The notes beneath the pieces were generated by a model. That model did no database searches. It saw nothing but the letters and a program-made list of their open reading frames with translations, and had not been told where the DNA came from. A DNA stretch of 10,563 bases, from NCBI GenBank assembly GCA_910586435.1, contig CAJUGT010000132.1:1-10563 (forward strand). The letters are read 5' to 3'. This DNA is from an uncultured Acetatifactor sp. Lineage in GTDB: Bacteria > Bacillota > Clostridia > Lachnospirales > Lachnospiraceae. The translations under genes and the position numbers were made by a program. This document shows, piece after piece, positions 1 to 6,803 of the stretch (positions within the stretch are counted from its first letter, which is position 1; each line of letters begins with the position of its first letter).

Positions 1-416
1 AGGGCAGCGTGGCAACAAAAATGGAAGGAAGATCCGGAATCCTGCAATCTGAAATTAAGCTGGATCAGGCCAGGGGAAACGATACACAGAAAAAGGAAGA
101 AGAACTTGCCGAGGTAGAACAAAAAGCATCGGAAGCGGAATCTTCTCAGCTTTCCACGCTGGCAGACGCAGGCAGGACAATGGAGAAAGCTGCAAAGGCG
201 GACAGCAGAGAAGAAAAGGAGGATAAGGACCCAAAGACCGTCAATGGTAAAGATGCAGATGAAAATGTGTCCAGTACAGATGCAAATGGAAGAAGCGCAT
301 TTCAGGGAGAAAGTGTAACTGCGCAATCGGATGTTCCCGTTTCCAGTGACACGGCGGCAGCCCAGACCACACCACAGCAGCCGATGCCCTATGTGTCGGT
401 GGACATTCGTTTATAG
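1..416 (+). CDS. C-terminal part of an unrecognised charged coiled-coil protein (partial)
   Basis: The reading frame is open from the left edge (codons begin at base 3) to TAG at 414-416. The gene therefore probably starts outside the window; a GTG at base 9 is an alternative start but has only a weak AGGG in front. The visible ~135 residues are very hydrophilic. The first ~65 are rich in Glu, Lys, Ala and Gln in a pattern typical of a long alpha-helix or coiled coil. After that comes a Ser/Asp/Thr/Gln-rich, probably disordered tail ending in a short hydrophobic patch (YVSVDIRL). No membrane segment or signal peptide is visible in this part. The FliD-like gene begins 12 bases after the stop, with its AGGAGG overlapping the stop codon, so the two are surely one transcript. 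I do not recognise the family. A role linked to the FliD-like partner is inferred from adjacency only. Confidence 0.7.
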   Translation, partial: GSVATKMEGRSGILQSEIKLDQARGNDTQKKEEELAEVEQKASEAESSQLSTLADAGRTMEKAAKADSREEKEDKDPKTVNGKDADENVSSTDANGRSAFQGESVTAQSDVPVSSDTAAAQTTPQQPMPYVSVDIRL

Positions 417-428
417 GAGGGAAAGTCT

Positions 429-1265
429 ATGTCAGGGGTTAATTTTAATGAGTATGCCAACTATCCAAATTATGATACATGTTATGATTTTTCTGCCCTT
501 GTGGGCGGGACTGCCAATCCTTCCAGCAACCTGCTTTCAGATTATGCCTCTATTAAAAACGGAAGCTACGGAAAGCTGCTGAAAGCCTATTATGCAAAAC
601 AGGATGCGGAAAACGCGTCCATGTCTGGGGACAGCAGGCAGAAACTGGCGCTCATGCGGTCAAGCGCAGATTCCCTTAAAAAGTCAGCGGATGCCCTGAA
701 CGATGCTTCCCTGTGGGAGAAAAAGAAGATTAAGAAAAAAGATGAGGAAACAGGGGAAGAAACCGAGACGGAGGATTATGACTGGGATTCCATTGCAAAG
801 GCGGTAAAATCGTTTGTTGAGGATTATAACGCCGTAGTGGGGCAGGCAGGCGATTCCGATACGAAAAACGTACTCCGCAATGCAATGTGGATGACAGGCA
901 TAACGGACAGTGTGGAAAAACTGCTTTCACAGGTTGGGATTACCATAGGAAAAGGCAATAAACTGGAGCTGGATGAAGATGCCTTAAAGGAAGCCAATGT
1001 TACCACCTTACAGTCGCTGTTTACCGGCACGGGTTCTTTTGCCGATAAGATTTCCCAAAAGGCGGGTAGCCTCAGCAATGCTGCGGCTAATGCGGCGGCA
1101 AGGGTTAAGGGGACGACATATACAAGTAACGGCAGCTATTCTGATACCCTTTCAAAGCTGTTTTCCAGCACGTTGGATAAAAAAGTCGGGGAAGATAAGG
1201 ACACAGGTTCCTGTAAAGGTTCAAATACAGAGGACGGGGAGAAAGCTTTCTTAGCCAGCCTGTAG
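429..1265 (+). CDS. FliD-C-like (flagellar hook-associated protein 2-like) protein
   Basis: This 278-residue protein starts at ATG 429 behind a strong AGGAGGG (416-422). Residues ~117-225 resemble the C-terminal region of FliD, the filament cap protein: a helix with FVEDYNAVV, a segment of asymmetric helices (VLRNAMWMTGITDSVEKLL), then a 'VGITIGKGNKLELDEDAL...LQSLFTGTGSFADKI' stretch, which is the typical FliD_C layout. The first ~95 residues are Tyr/Asn/Ser-rich and then helical. Residues ~97-117 are a Lys/Glu-rich linker (KKKIKKKDEETGEE). FliD proteins are usually 450 residues or longer with an N-terminal D0/D1 part, so this is not a normal cap protein. No other flagellar gene is in the window, and no signal peptide or membrane segment is visible. 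I infer a surface or filament-related relative of FliD, or a derivative retained in a non-motile lineage. The family resemblance is by eye. Confidence 0.7.
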   Translation: MSGVNFNEYANYPNYDTCYDFSALVGGTANPSSNLLSDYASIKNGSYGKLLKAYYAKQDAENASMSGDSRQKLALMRSSADSLKKSADALNDASLWEKKKIKKKDEETGEETETEDYDWDSIAKAVKSFVEDYNAVVGQAGDSDTKNVLRNAMWMTGITDSVEKLLSQVGITIGKGNKLELDEDALKEANVTTLQSLFTGTGSFADKISQKAGSLSNAAANAAARVKGTTYTSNGSYSDTLSKLFSSTLDKKVGEDKDTGSCKGSNTEDGEKAFLASL

Positions 1266-1282
1266 AAAAATCTGTTTTTGTG

Positions 1283-1291
1283 TGATATACT
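1283..1291 (+). promoter_or_regulatory. Candidate extended -10 promoter for the methyltransferase gene
   Basis: TGATATACT carries an extended -10 (TGn followed by TATACT at 1286-1291) about 40 bases before the methyltransferase start. No good -35 is present: the hexamer 16-17 bases upstream is AT-rich but poor. This is common for extended -10 promoters. It would separate this gene from the FliD-like pair that ends at 1265. Confidence 0.4.
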
Positions 1292-1328
1292 GGTCCTATG
1301 AAAGACATTGTGCCTATGAGAAAGGAAC

Positions 1329-1904
1329 ATGATGAAAATTATAGGATTACTGATACTTGCTGAGTTTTACGCAGTCTACATTGGAAAGATGATACTGCAA
1401 AAAAGAAAAGGCATACAGACAGACCAAATGGCAAAAGGCAAGCAGAAAACAAAAATATTCTACATTGAGCTGACTATGAAAACAGCCACTTATTCCGTGG
1501 TGGCAGCAGAAGTCCTTAGCCTGCTTTTTATTCCCCCATATTTGCCGCAGACGCTTGTTGCGGTGGGTGTGGTTCTTGGCTTTATCGGAGATATTCTTTT
1601 TACTGTATCGGTTGTAACAATGAAAGACAGTTGGCGGGCTGGCATAGCGGAAAACGATAAAACAGAAATCATTACCAGCGGGATTTACAGCATTAGCAGA
1701 AATCCCGCCTTTTTAGCCTTTGATTGTGTTTATGCAGGTCTGCTGCTGATAGCCTTCAACTGGGTCTTGCTGGTATTTTCTGTGTTTGCTGTGACAATGC
1801 TTCATCTGCAAATACTACAGGAAGAAATGTTTTTGTCTAAAACATTTGGGGCAGAGTACGAGGTGTACAAAAGCAAAGTCCGAAGATATATTGGACGGAA
1901 ATAA
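1329..1904 (+). CDS. Membrane methyltransferase, isoprenylcysteine carboxyl methyltransferase (ICMT/PEMT)-like
   Basis: This ~191-residue integral membrane protein has an N-terminal hydrophobic helix (residues ~3-20), two more around residues 50-100, and a re-entrant hydrophobic pair around 131-160. The family signature lies in the C-terminal half: 'IITSGIYSISRNPAF' followed by a hydrophobic helix, then 'LQEEMFLSKTFGAEYEVYKSKVRRYIGRK'. The Arg-Asn-Pro and the E-E...FG-x-E-Y-x-x-Y motifs are those that bind S-adenosylmethionine in ICMT and PEMT relatives. Bacterial members are mostly uncharacterised and methylate small or lipid substrates, so the substrate cannot be named. Two adjacent ATGs (1329 and 1332) are possible starts; AAAGGA at 1321-1326 is better spaced for the second, which would drop one Met. 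The gene appears monocistronic and is convergent with the DUF2625 gene. Confidence 0.85.
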   Translation: MMKIIGLLILAEFYAVYIGKMILQKRKGIQTDQMAKGKQKTKIFYIELTMKTATYSVVAAEVLSLLFIPPYLPQTLVAVGVVLGFIGDILFTVSVVTMKDSWRAGIAENDKTEIITSGIYSISRNPAFLAFDCVYAGLLLIAFNWVLLVFSVFAVTMLHLQILQEEMFLSKTFGAEYEVYKSKVRRYIGRK

Positions 1905-1952
1905 TTCCATTTCACGCAGATAATGCGTATTTAGGCGTTCTAAAATATACTG

Positions 1953-2531
1953 CTATAATTCTTTTGAGAACGCTAATTGAAGCCCTAAAATCTCATGCAT
2001 GGGCGCAGTCTTAGTCAAAAAGCCAGTTTTACTTTCCTTTGTCCAAAGCGGCGGGATACAGATAATACCTTGTATAGAAGAAAGCATTGCGGAATCTTTT
2101 TCCCAACCATCCCAACGAAATGTTTCGTAATATTTATCCACCCGCTCCTTACTCATTGCCCATTGTATAAACTGACTATACTTTATATCCAGACTTTCCC
2201 ATTGCAGAGAATCCGGGGCAAAGTAATTGATAATGCCATTGCCATCCAACGAAAAAAGTCCGCCAACAATATCTTCAGCCACAATCAATGCGCCCCATTC
2301 TGATAAAGAGGTATTTTTCTTGTAAAAATCATATTTCCCGGAACCGTATATGCGAATCCAATTGTCAATTACAATTCCCCCTGTTTTAGATAATACAACA
2401 CCGAAAAATGTTTCCTTATGAAAGGGGTAAATCTCTTTTAGATGGGCTACAGCCTTTTCATCCGGATTGATAAGAGAAATTTTTGTTGTTGCTCCGTCTA
2501 ATACTCCTTTAAAATCTTCAAACATTGTCAT
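1953..2531 (-). CDS. DUF2625 family protein
   Basis: This 192-residue soluble protein has the hallmarks of the DUF2625 family in order: 'TGGIVIDNWIRIYGSG' (residues ~50-66), 'GALIVAEDIVGGLFSLDG' (~79-97), 'INYFAPDSLQWESLDIKYSQFIQWAMS' (~101-127), 'YYETFRWDGWEKD' (~134-146) and the C-terminal 'PMHEILGLQLAF' . Length is close to the family norm. No signal peptide or membrane segment is present. The biochemical function of DUF2625 is not known to me; the Trp/Gly-rich motifs suggest a SMI1/KNR4-like ligand-binding fold, but that is only an impression. The start is ATG 2531, behind AGAGGA with seven bases of spacing. This start overlaps, as ATGA-type coupling, the stop of an orphan upstream frame ending at 2518. 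The gene is visibly more AT-rich than the glycosidase genes to the right. Confidence 0.85.
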   Translation of the reverse strand: MTMFEDFKGVLDGATTKISLINPDEKAVAHLKEIYPFHKETFFGVVLSKTGGIVIDNWIRIYGSGKYDFYKKNTSLSEWGALIVAEDIVGGLFSLDGNGIINYFAPDSLQWESLDIKYSQFIQWAMSKERVDKYYETFRWDGWEKDSAMLSSIQGIICIPPLWTKESKTGFLTKTAPMHEILGLQLAFSKEL

Positions 2532-2682
2532 TTTCTTTTCCTCTTGAAAGCCATTTACTATATTTGGGATTTAATTCAGCAATCGTCTCTTTTGTCAGCG
2601 GCACTCCGCCGCAGAGCTGGCTTACAATTGCCGTTCCAGATGTTCCATGCAAAGCCACAGGTATGTGCGTCCCAATATACTT
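2518..2682 (-). pseudogene. Orphan 54-codon frame, probably the 3' remnant of a lost gene
   Basis: Upstream of the DUF2625 gene on the same strand an open frame reads '...IGTHIPVALHGTSG...' through 'VPLTKETIAELNPKYSKWL' to 'GKENDNV' and a TGA at 2520-2518. That TGA lies inside the DUF2625 gene, so the two frames overlap by 14 bases. The composition and the coupled overlap look like a real protein C-terminus. The frame has no credible start codon with a ribosome binding site, and it is closed upstream by tandem TAA TAG at 2688-2683. I read it as the tail of a gene whose front has been lost, possibly in the event that brought the MITE-like element at 2743. I do not recognise the family. Confidence 0.4.
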
Positions 2683-2684
2683 CT

Positions 2685-2712
2685 ATTATACAAAATGCCA
2701 GCAAAAATGCAA
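2685..2712 (-). promoter_or_regulatory. Candidate sigma-A promoter for the DUF2625 gene
   Basis: On the minus strand TTGCAT (2712-2707) is followed after 16 bases by a perfect TATAAT (2690-2685). This would start transcription near 2678 and read through the orphan frame into the DUF2625 gene, leaving a leader of about 145 bases. It lies outside the MITE-like element, about 30 bases from its edge. Confidence 0.5.
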
Positions 2713-2742
2713 TTTCCAAAGTGTAAATTTCATACAGATTAA

Positions 2743-2928
2743 GTAACAGTTCAGCCATGCCATTCATAAGTTGCCGAAATATACATTTTTGTCAACAATT
2801 AATATGGCTGCCGGCAACTTATTTTATGTCGGGCGTCCGCCATATAGAAATACTTGTACAAGTTGCCCTTAGTGAGCAAGCTCCCATGGGCAATTTGTAC
2901 AATCATTTCTGCATTGCTGAACTGTTAC
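2743..2928. mobile_element. MITE-like element, 186 bp with 18-bp terminal inverted repeats
   Basis: The ends GTAACAGTTCAGCCATGC (2743-2760) and GCATTGCTGAACTGTTAC (2911-2928) are inverted repeats matching at 17 of 18 positions. The outer flanks CAGATTAA (2735-2742) and CAGAGTAA (2929-2936) are direct repeats matching at 7 of 8, as expected of an aged target-site duplication. Two hairpins lie inside. One is an 11-bp stem 2766-2776/2812-2822. The other is a 15-bp stem with one G-T pair, 2854-2868/2888-2902. The motif AAGTTGCC occurs in alternating orientation in these arms. No transposase or credible ORF is present, so mobility would depend on an enzyme encoded elsewhere. A fixed intergenic hairpin cluster is the alternative. 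Confidence 0.6.
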
Positions 2929-3096
2929 CAGAGTAAGGGATATGCCTACATAAATGCTGTGTTTTTCTGTCATGTAAATGTCCGGTACATCCCAATCATC
3001 TTCAGGTCAAGCTGGTCCTTTTGTGCGGAAGGGGGCTTGACAGATATGCAAAATCAAAGATGCAGCATAGTATAATAGAAACCAGTCATTTCAAAA
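2929..3096. promoter_or_regulatory. Leader region of the hydrolase gene with candidate -10
   Basis: No gene is visible here. A perfect TATAAT lies at 3071-3076, well placed to drive the hydrolase gene. A perfect TTGACA (3037-3042) lies 28 bases before it, too far to be its -35, and no good -35 sits at 17 bases. The promoter is therefore either weak, activator-dependent or not this one. Confidence 0.3.
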
Positions 3097-3110
3097 AGGG
3101 AGAATGATAT

Positions 3111-4073
3111 ATGAGACGATGTGTGCCATTGGACCCTGCCGCAGAGGCAGTCTGCAACCAAAGCGCTGTGCCCCCGCTGATTTTTCAGATGCCACCAAAG
3201 CAGGGAAGAAAAGTATTGGAGGAAGCCCAGGATTCACCCGTATACAAATATCCCGCCGATGTATCATCGGAGTGTATCAACACCGGTATGTGGGGCAGTA
3301 TACCGGTATATTTTATTGTGCCCAAGGGTGAAAAAATAAAAAATGTGATATTCTATATTCATGGCGGAGGCTGGGTATTTGGCAGTTTTCATACTCACGA
3401 AAAGTTAGTCAGAGAACTTTCGGCAAGGACAAATTCATTCATTGTATTCCCTGAATACAGTTTATCGCCGGAAGCCAAATATCCCACGGCAATTGAACAG
3501 TGTTATTTTATCCTTTCTCATAGCAGGGAAATCATGGAAGATTGCTTTCCCACGGTGGAGTATACTGCGCTTACAGTTGCAGGCGACAGTGTTGGCGGGA
3601 ACATGGCAATTGCCATGGCGCTTATGTCAGCCATGCGACATGGCCCGTGTATTCAGAAGCTGCTGTTATATTACCCGGTAACAAATGCCTGCTTTGATAC
3701 GCCAAGCTATTGTCAATTTGCGGTGGATTATTATCTGTATCGGGAAGGAATGAAATGGTTTTGGCGGCAGTATACAACTTCTATGGAGGAGCGAAACCAG
3801 ATAACCGCGTCTCCTCTTCGAGCGGGCATAGATAGTTTGAAATGTCTTCCCCCGACTATGATAATAAATGGTCAGGCGGATGTTTTGCGGAGTGAGGGAG
3901 AAGCATTTGGTGAAAAACTTCGGTGCGCAGGCGTGGAGGTAACTGCCTTGCGGGTACAGGGTACCATTCATGATTTTGTAATGCTGAATGCGCTGGATCA
4001 GACGAATGCCTGCCGTATTGCTATGGATGCGTCAACCGCATGGATTAACCGTTTTAACCCAAAGGTCAGTTGA
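3111..4073 (+). CDS. Alpha/beta hydrolase, HSL (hormone-sensitive lipase-like) esterase family
   Basis: This 320-residue cytoplasmic enzyme is predicted to hydrolyse carboxyl esters. The HSL oxyanion-hole motif HGGGW is at residues 84-88 after the strand 'VIFYI'. The nucleophile elbow is GDSVGG at 158-163, with Ser160 in place of the usual GDSAGG. Asp257 ('NGQADVLRSEG') and His287 ('TIHDFVML') complete the triad in the expected order and spacing. Length fits Abhydrolase_3 enzymes, and no signal peptide is visible. ATG 3111 is preferred because AGGGAG (3098-3102 region) lies about eight bases upstream; an overlapping ATG at 3104 opens a different, unconvincing frame. The natural substrate cannot be told. 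The gene is followed directly, in another frame, by an alanyl-tRNA synthetase relic. Confidence 0.9.
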   Translation: MRRCVPLDPAAEAVCNQSAVPPLIFQMPPKQGRKVLEEAQDSPVYKYPADVSSECINTGMWGSIPVYFIVPKGEKIKNVIFYIHGGGWVFGSFHTHEKLVRELSARTNSFIVFPEYSLSPEAKYPTAIEQCYFILSHSREIMEDCFPTVEYTALTVAGDSVGGNMAIAMALMSAMRHGPCIQKLLLYYPVTNACFDTPSYCQFAVDYYLYREGMKWFWRQYTTSMEERNQITASPLRAGIDSLKCLPPTMIINGQADVLRSEGEAFGEKLRCAGVEVTALRVQGTIHDFVMLNALDQTNACRIAMDASTAWINRFNPKVS

Positions 4074-4074
4074 A

Positions 4075-4308
4075 GGCGTTTGGCTCAAGCAGGGATATAT
4101 CGTGAGAAGGCTCATCCGCCGGGTAATACGTCTGCTGAAACAGGAAAATTTAGATAGTATTCCTATTTGCGGTTATTCCAAAGAAATCTGTGGCGGTCCA
4201 CATGCGGCAAACACCAGAGAACTGGGAGCTTTCAGAATCATAAAGGAGGAAGCGTCTTCGGCAGGCGTCAGAAGAATTAAAGCGACGATTGAGGCAAAGG
4301 ACTTCTGA
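4075..4308 (+). pseudogene. Internally deleted alanyl-tRNA synthetase relic (short clostridial form)
   Basis: Just after the hydrolase stop, in a different frame, the translation reads 'LKQGYIVRRLIRRVIRLLKQENLD'. This matches the end of the AlaRS catalytic domain (usually GY-(V/I)-LRRL-(I/L)-RRA-(V/I)-R). It runs straight into 'YSKEICGGPHAANTRELGAF' and then a Lys/Glu-rich 'SSAGVRRIKA' stretch. That is the C-terminal zinc-binding/editing end (CGG-(T/P)-H) of the short AlaRS found beside the normal enzyme in many clostridia. In an intact protein these segments are separated by well over a hundred residues, and the N-terminal ATP-binding part is missing altogether. The frame ends at TGA 4306-4308, just before a good terminator. 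I see no start codon with a ribosome binding site of its own. It is a relic with at least two deletions. Confidence 0.75.
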
Positions 4309-4328
4309 CCTGAGAGAATCGGCAAACG

Positions 4329-4364
4329 AAAAATTGATGTATCTAAGGATACATCAATTTTTTT
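4329..4364 (+). terminator. Intrinsic terminator after the hydrolase/AlaRS relic
   Basis: A 15-bp stem (4329-4343/4348-4362, core ATTGATGTATC/GATACATCAAT) with a TAAG loop is followed by T residues. The run of A before the stem makes it plausible in both directions. It was probably the original terminator of the AlaRS gene and now closes the hydrolase transcript. Confidence 0.85.
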
Positions 4365-4377
4365 ATAGGATATGTCA

Positions 4378-4406
4378 TTGTCTGGGAGAGACAAATTAGT
4401 TATATT
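4378..4406 (+). promoter_or_regulatory. Candidate promoter with an overlapping operator-like dyad for the GH43 gene
   Basis: TTGTCT (4378-4383) and TATATT (4401-4406) are separated by 17 bases. The -35 hexamer is one half of a perfect inverted repeat TTGTCT-GGGAG-AGACAA (4378-4394), as expected of a repressor or activator site. The distance to the GH43 start is about 200 bases, leaving a long untranslated leader. Confidence 0.45.
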
Positions 4407-4549
4407 AGTAATAGAGTATATCGTGCTGAGAGGTTTGTGTGAGGAGAATTGCCAAGGCTCATAGCAGAATGTTTTGCCAGGGAAATCTAAATATTACACC
4501 GAAGAATGCCAGAATACGGCATCCTTCAAGAGTCAGCAGCTTGGCTTAG

Positions 4550-4592
4550 GAGATTGTGTGAAGTAAAATTATGAGATTGTGTGAAGTAAAAT
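4550..4592 (+). repeat. 23-bp tandem repeat just before the GH43 ribosome binding site
   Basis: GAGATTGTGTGAAGTAAAAT occurs at 4550-4569 and again, identically, at 4573-4592 (period 23, spacer TAT). It ends two bases before the AAGGAGG (4594-4600) of the GH43 gene. The unit could be a recent duplication or a pair of binding sites. The rest of 4364-4605 shows only a small ATGCC/GGCAT hairpin near 4507-4522 and no gene. Confidence 0.8.
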
Positions 4593-4605
4593 CAAGGAGG
4601 AAAGT

Positions 4606-6003
4606 ATGAAAAAACAGGCGTTGAATCCGTATCTGCCCTCATGGGAGTATATACCTGACGGGGAGCCGTATGTGTTTGGTGACAGGGTTTATATCTATGG
4701 TTCCCATGACTTCTATAACGGGTATGTATTCTGTATGGGGGATTATGTATGTTGGTCCGCTCCGGTAAATGATCTGGGGAATTGGAGATATGAAGGGGTG
4801 ATATACCCCAAGGATGAGGACCCGCTTAACAAAGAAGGCAAAATGTGTCTTTACGCGCCGGATGTGACACAGGGGCCGGACGGCAGGTACTATCTTTACT
4901 ATGTGCTGGATCATGTTTCCATTGTGTCGGTGGCGGTATGCGATACTCCCGGGGGAAGGTATGAATTTTATGGGTATGTTCATTATCAGGACGGCGTCAG
5001 ACTGGGAGAGCGGGAGGGGGACCAGCCTCAGTTTGATCCAGGTGTATTGACGGAGGGGAATAGAACTTATCTCTATACAGGTTTCTGCGGAAGAGGGGAC
5101 AAAAGCAGAAGCGGGGCCATGGCTACGGTGCTTGGGCCGGATATGCTCACCATAGAAGAGGCGCCGGTATTCATAGTTCCCGGATGTGAATATGGAAAGG
5201 GGACAGGGTTTGAGGGACATGAGTTTTTTGAAGCGTCTTCCATCCGAAAAAGCGGGGACACTTATTATTTTGTGTATTCTTCCGTTGTCATGCATGAGCT
5301 CTGTTATGCCACTAGTAAAAATCCTACCCGGGACTTTGTATACGGCGGAGTGCTGGTGAGCAACTGTGATCTTCATATTGATACTTACAAGCCTGCGGAC
5401 TTGCCCATGGCGTATGGGGCCAATAACCATGGAAGCATTGTGAAAATAGAAGGGGAGTGGTATATTTTCTATCATCGCCACACCAATGGCACATGGTACA
5501 GTCGTCAGGGCTGCGCAGAGAAGCTGGAACAATTGGAGGACGGGAGCTTTATGCAGGCAGAGCTGACTTCCTGCGGACTCAACGGGAAACCTCTGGAGGG
5601 GCGGGGAGAATACCCGGCTTACATTGCCTGCAATTTATTCCGGGATATTCCATCTGTATATGTGGGTGACAACCGTTTCCCCAAAATCATGCAGGACGGA
5701 AGGGATGGGGACGAAGAACCCGGATACATAGGAAATATACAGGATTCCGCCACGGCAGGGTTCAAGTATTTTGACTGCCATGAGGTAAAGGAAATCAGAA
5801 TTAAGGTCCGGGGATATGCCCACGGGTGTTTTGAGGTGCGCACCTCTTGGGACGGGGAGATTCTGGCGCAGATTCAGGTAAAATCTGCCAACGTATGGGA
5901 GGAATATGCGGCTCCGGTACAGATACCGGATGGAAAGCAGGCTCTGTATCTGACCTATCGGGGCGGGGGAAATGTTAGTTTGCTTTCATTTACCCTCATG
6001 TAG
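4606..6003 (+). CDS. Glycoside hydrolase family 43 enzyme with C-terminal CBM6-like domain
   Basis: This 465-residue protein is predicted to be an arabinofuranosidase or xylosidase-type exo-enzyme. It lacks a signal peptide, so it should act in the cytoplasm on imported oligosaccharides. The five-bladed GH43 fold is indicated by 'YIPDGEPYVFGDRVYIYGSHD' near the N-terminus, with Asp18 the likely general base. 'CLYAPDVTQGPDGRYYLYY' gives Asp86, the usual pKa modulator. 'FDPGVLTEGNRTYLYTG' contains Asp144. 'HEFFEASSIRKSGDTYYFVYS' gives Glu209, the likely general acid. 'NNHGSIVKIEGEWYIFYHRH' carries the conserved His (275). Residues ~375-465 form a beta-rich module resembling CBM6. ATG 4606 has AAGGAGG six bases upstream. 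The HD-domain gene follows after 95 bases with no terminator visible, so co-transcription is likely. Exact substrate is not readable from sequence. Confidence 0.9.
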   Translation: MKKQALNPYLPSWEYIPDGEPYVFGDRVYIYGSHDFYNGYVFCMGDYVCWSAPVNDLGNWRYEGVIYPKDEDPLNKEGKMCLYAPDVTQGPDGRYYLYYVLDHVSIVSVAVCDTPGGRYEFYGYVHYQDGVRLGEREGDQPQFDPGVLTEGNRTYLYTGFCGRGDKSRSGAMATVLGPDMLTIEEAPVFIVPGCEYGKGTGFEGHEFFEASSIRKSGDTYYFVYSSVVMHELCYATSKNPTRDFVYGGVLVSNCDLHIDTYKPADLPMAYGANNHGSIVKIEGEWYIFYHRHTNGTWYSRQGCAEKLEQLEDGSFMQAELTSCGLNGKPLEGRGEYPAYIACNLFRDIPSVYVGDNRFPKIMQDGRDGDEEPGYIGNIQDSATAGFKYFDCHEVKEIRIKVRGYAHGCFEVRTSWDGEILAQIQVKSANVWEEYAAPVQIPDGKQALYLTYRGGGNVSLLSFTLM

Positions 6004-6098
6004 GTTGAAACGGCATTCTTTGATTCTTCATTTGAACGGGAGTCAGGGAGTGAAAGCTGGAATCGTTATTCTGCAAATGTAAAGGAGCATAGGAAAAA

Positions 6099-6803
6099 AT
6101 GGAAGTTGTTTTATCAGAACGAGTAAAGGAAATTATTGAACAGCAGCAGCCGGGGGGAGATGTACTTGTGAAAACTCTGGAGCTGGTGAGAAGCATTCTG
6201 GAGCCGAAAGAGGATAGATATGATATGCTGTACCGATATGAGCATTCTCTTCGGGTGGCGGCAATCGGGCAAAGAATTGCCCGAGAGGAGTCTCTGCCGG
6301 AGGTTCCGCTTATGATGGCATGTCTGCTGCATGATGTGGGTTATCCTGAATGCAGGAGCCTGGAGGAGCTGAATAGTCATGCCGAGATCGGTGCATACAT
6401 AACCAGGCAGTATTTGAACAGGATAGGCTTTGAGGAACCTCTGGGGACAAGCATTTGCACAGCAGTGCTGATTCACGATAGAGTGGATAATCTGCCTCCG
6501 GAAGCAACAGCATTTGAGCTGAGTGTGCGGGATGCGGATGATATAGACCGCAGTGATGCCATGCGCATGTGTATTTGGGGGTATCATGATATTGGCCAGC
6601 GGTCGGCGGCGGAGGTTATGGAAATCTGTGAGAAAAGGCTGAAATTGGCAGAAAGTTCCCACAGTCGAATCTGCGGTACGGAGACGGCAAGGAAGATGTG
6701 GCTGGAGTTACTGGAAATGCACAGGAATTTTTATGAGAGACTGTATGGGCAGCTGCAAACTACGGGAGAAGCGGAACGTTTCATACGGGGAGAAACGTTG
6801 TAA
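6099..6803 (+). CDS. HD-domain phosphohydrolase
   Basis: This 234-residue soluble protein has the HD superfamily metal-binding pattern: His49 ('YEHSLRVAAIGQRIA'), His78-Asp79 ('ACLLHDVGYPE') and a distal Asp in 'VRDADDIDRSDAM' (Asp145). His94 and His126 ('VLIHDRVDNLP') are additional conserved-looking ligands, as in the larger YedJ/RelA-like HD group. Such enzymes hydrolyse phosphate from nucleotides or related small molecules; the substrate here is unknown. The start ATG 6099 has AAAGGAG (6081-6087) a little far upstream, with an AGGA closer at 6091-6094. Residues ~160-225 are helical and charged. It follows GH43 in the same direction, and the next gene on that strand is preceded by a 750-base non-coding stretch. 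A link to sugar metabolism is inferred from position only. Confidence 0.85.
   Translation: MEVVLSERVKEIIEQQQPGGDVLVKTLELVRSILEPKEDRYDMLYRYEHSLRVAAIGQRIAREESLPEVPLMMACLLHDVGYPECRSLEELNSHAEIGAYITRQYLNRIGFEEPLGTSICTAVLIHDRVDNLPPEATAFELSVRDADDIDRSDAMRMCIWGYHDIGQRSAAEVMEICEKRLKLAESSHSRICGTETARKMWLELLEMHRNFYERLYGQLQTTGEAERFIRGETL

Noticed and set aside
1931..1976. Inverted repeat TTAGGCGTTCT/AGAACGCTAA between convergent genes as a shared terminator
   Set aside because: The stem has a bulge, the loop is about 25 bases, one arm lies inside the DUF2625 gene and no T-run follows in a useful place.
2576..2767. 63-codon minus-strand ORF with a hydrophobic start
   Set aside because: It begins inside the MITE-like terminal repeat and its second half (YWDAHTCGFAWN...) is a shadow of the better orphan frame; no ribosome binding site.
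3037..3076. TTGACA and TATAAT as a promoter pair for the hydrolase
   Set aside because: The spacing is 28 bases, far beyond the 16-19 tolerated; only the -10 was kept as a weak candidate.
4639..5532. 297-codon minus-strand ORF
   Set aside because: It lies wholly inside the GH43 gene, has no family resemblance and no ribosome binding site; GH43 on the plus strand has all catalytic motifs.
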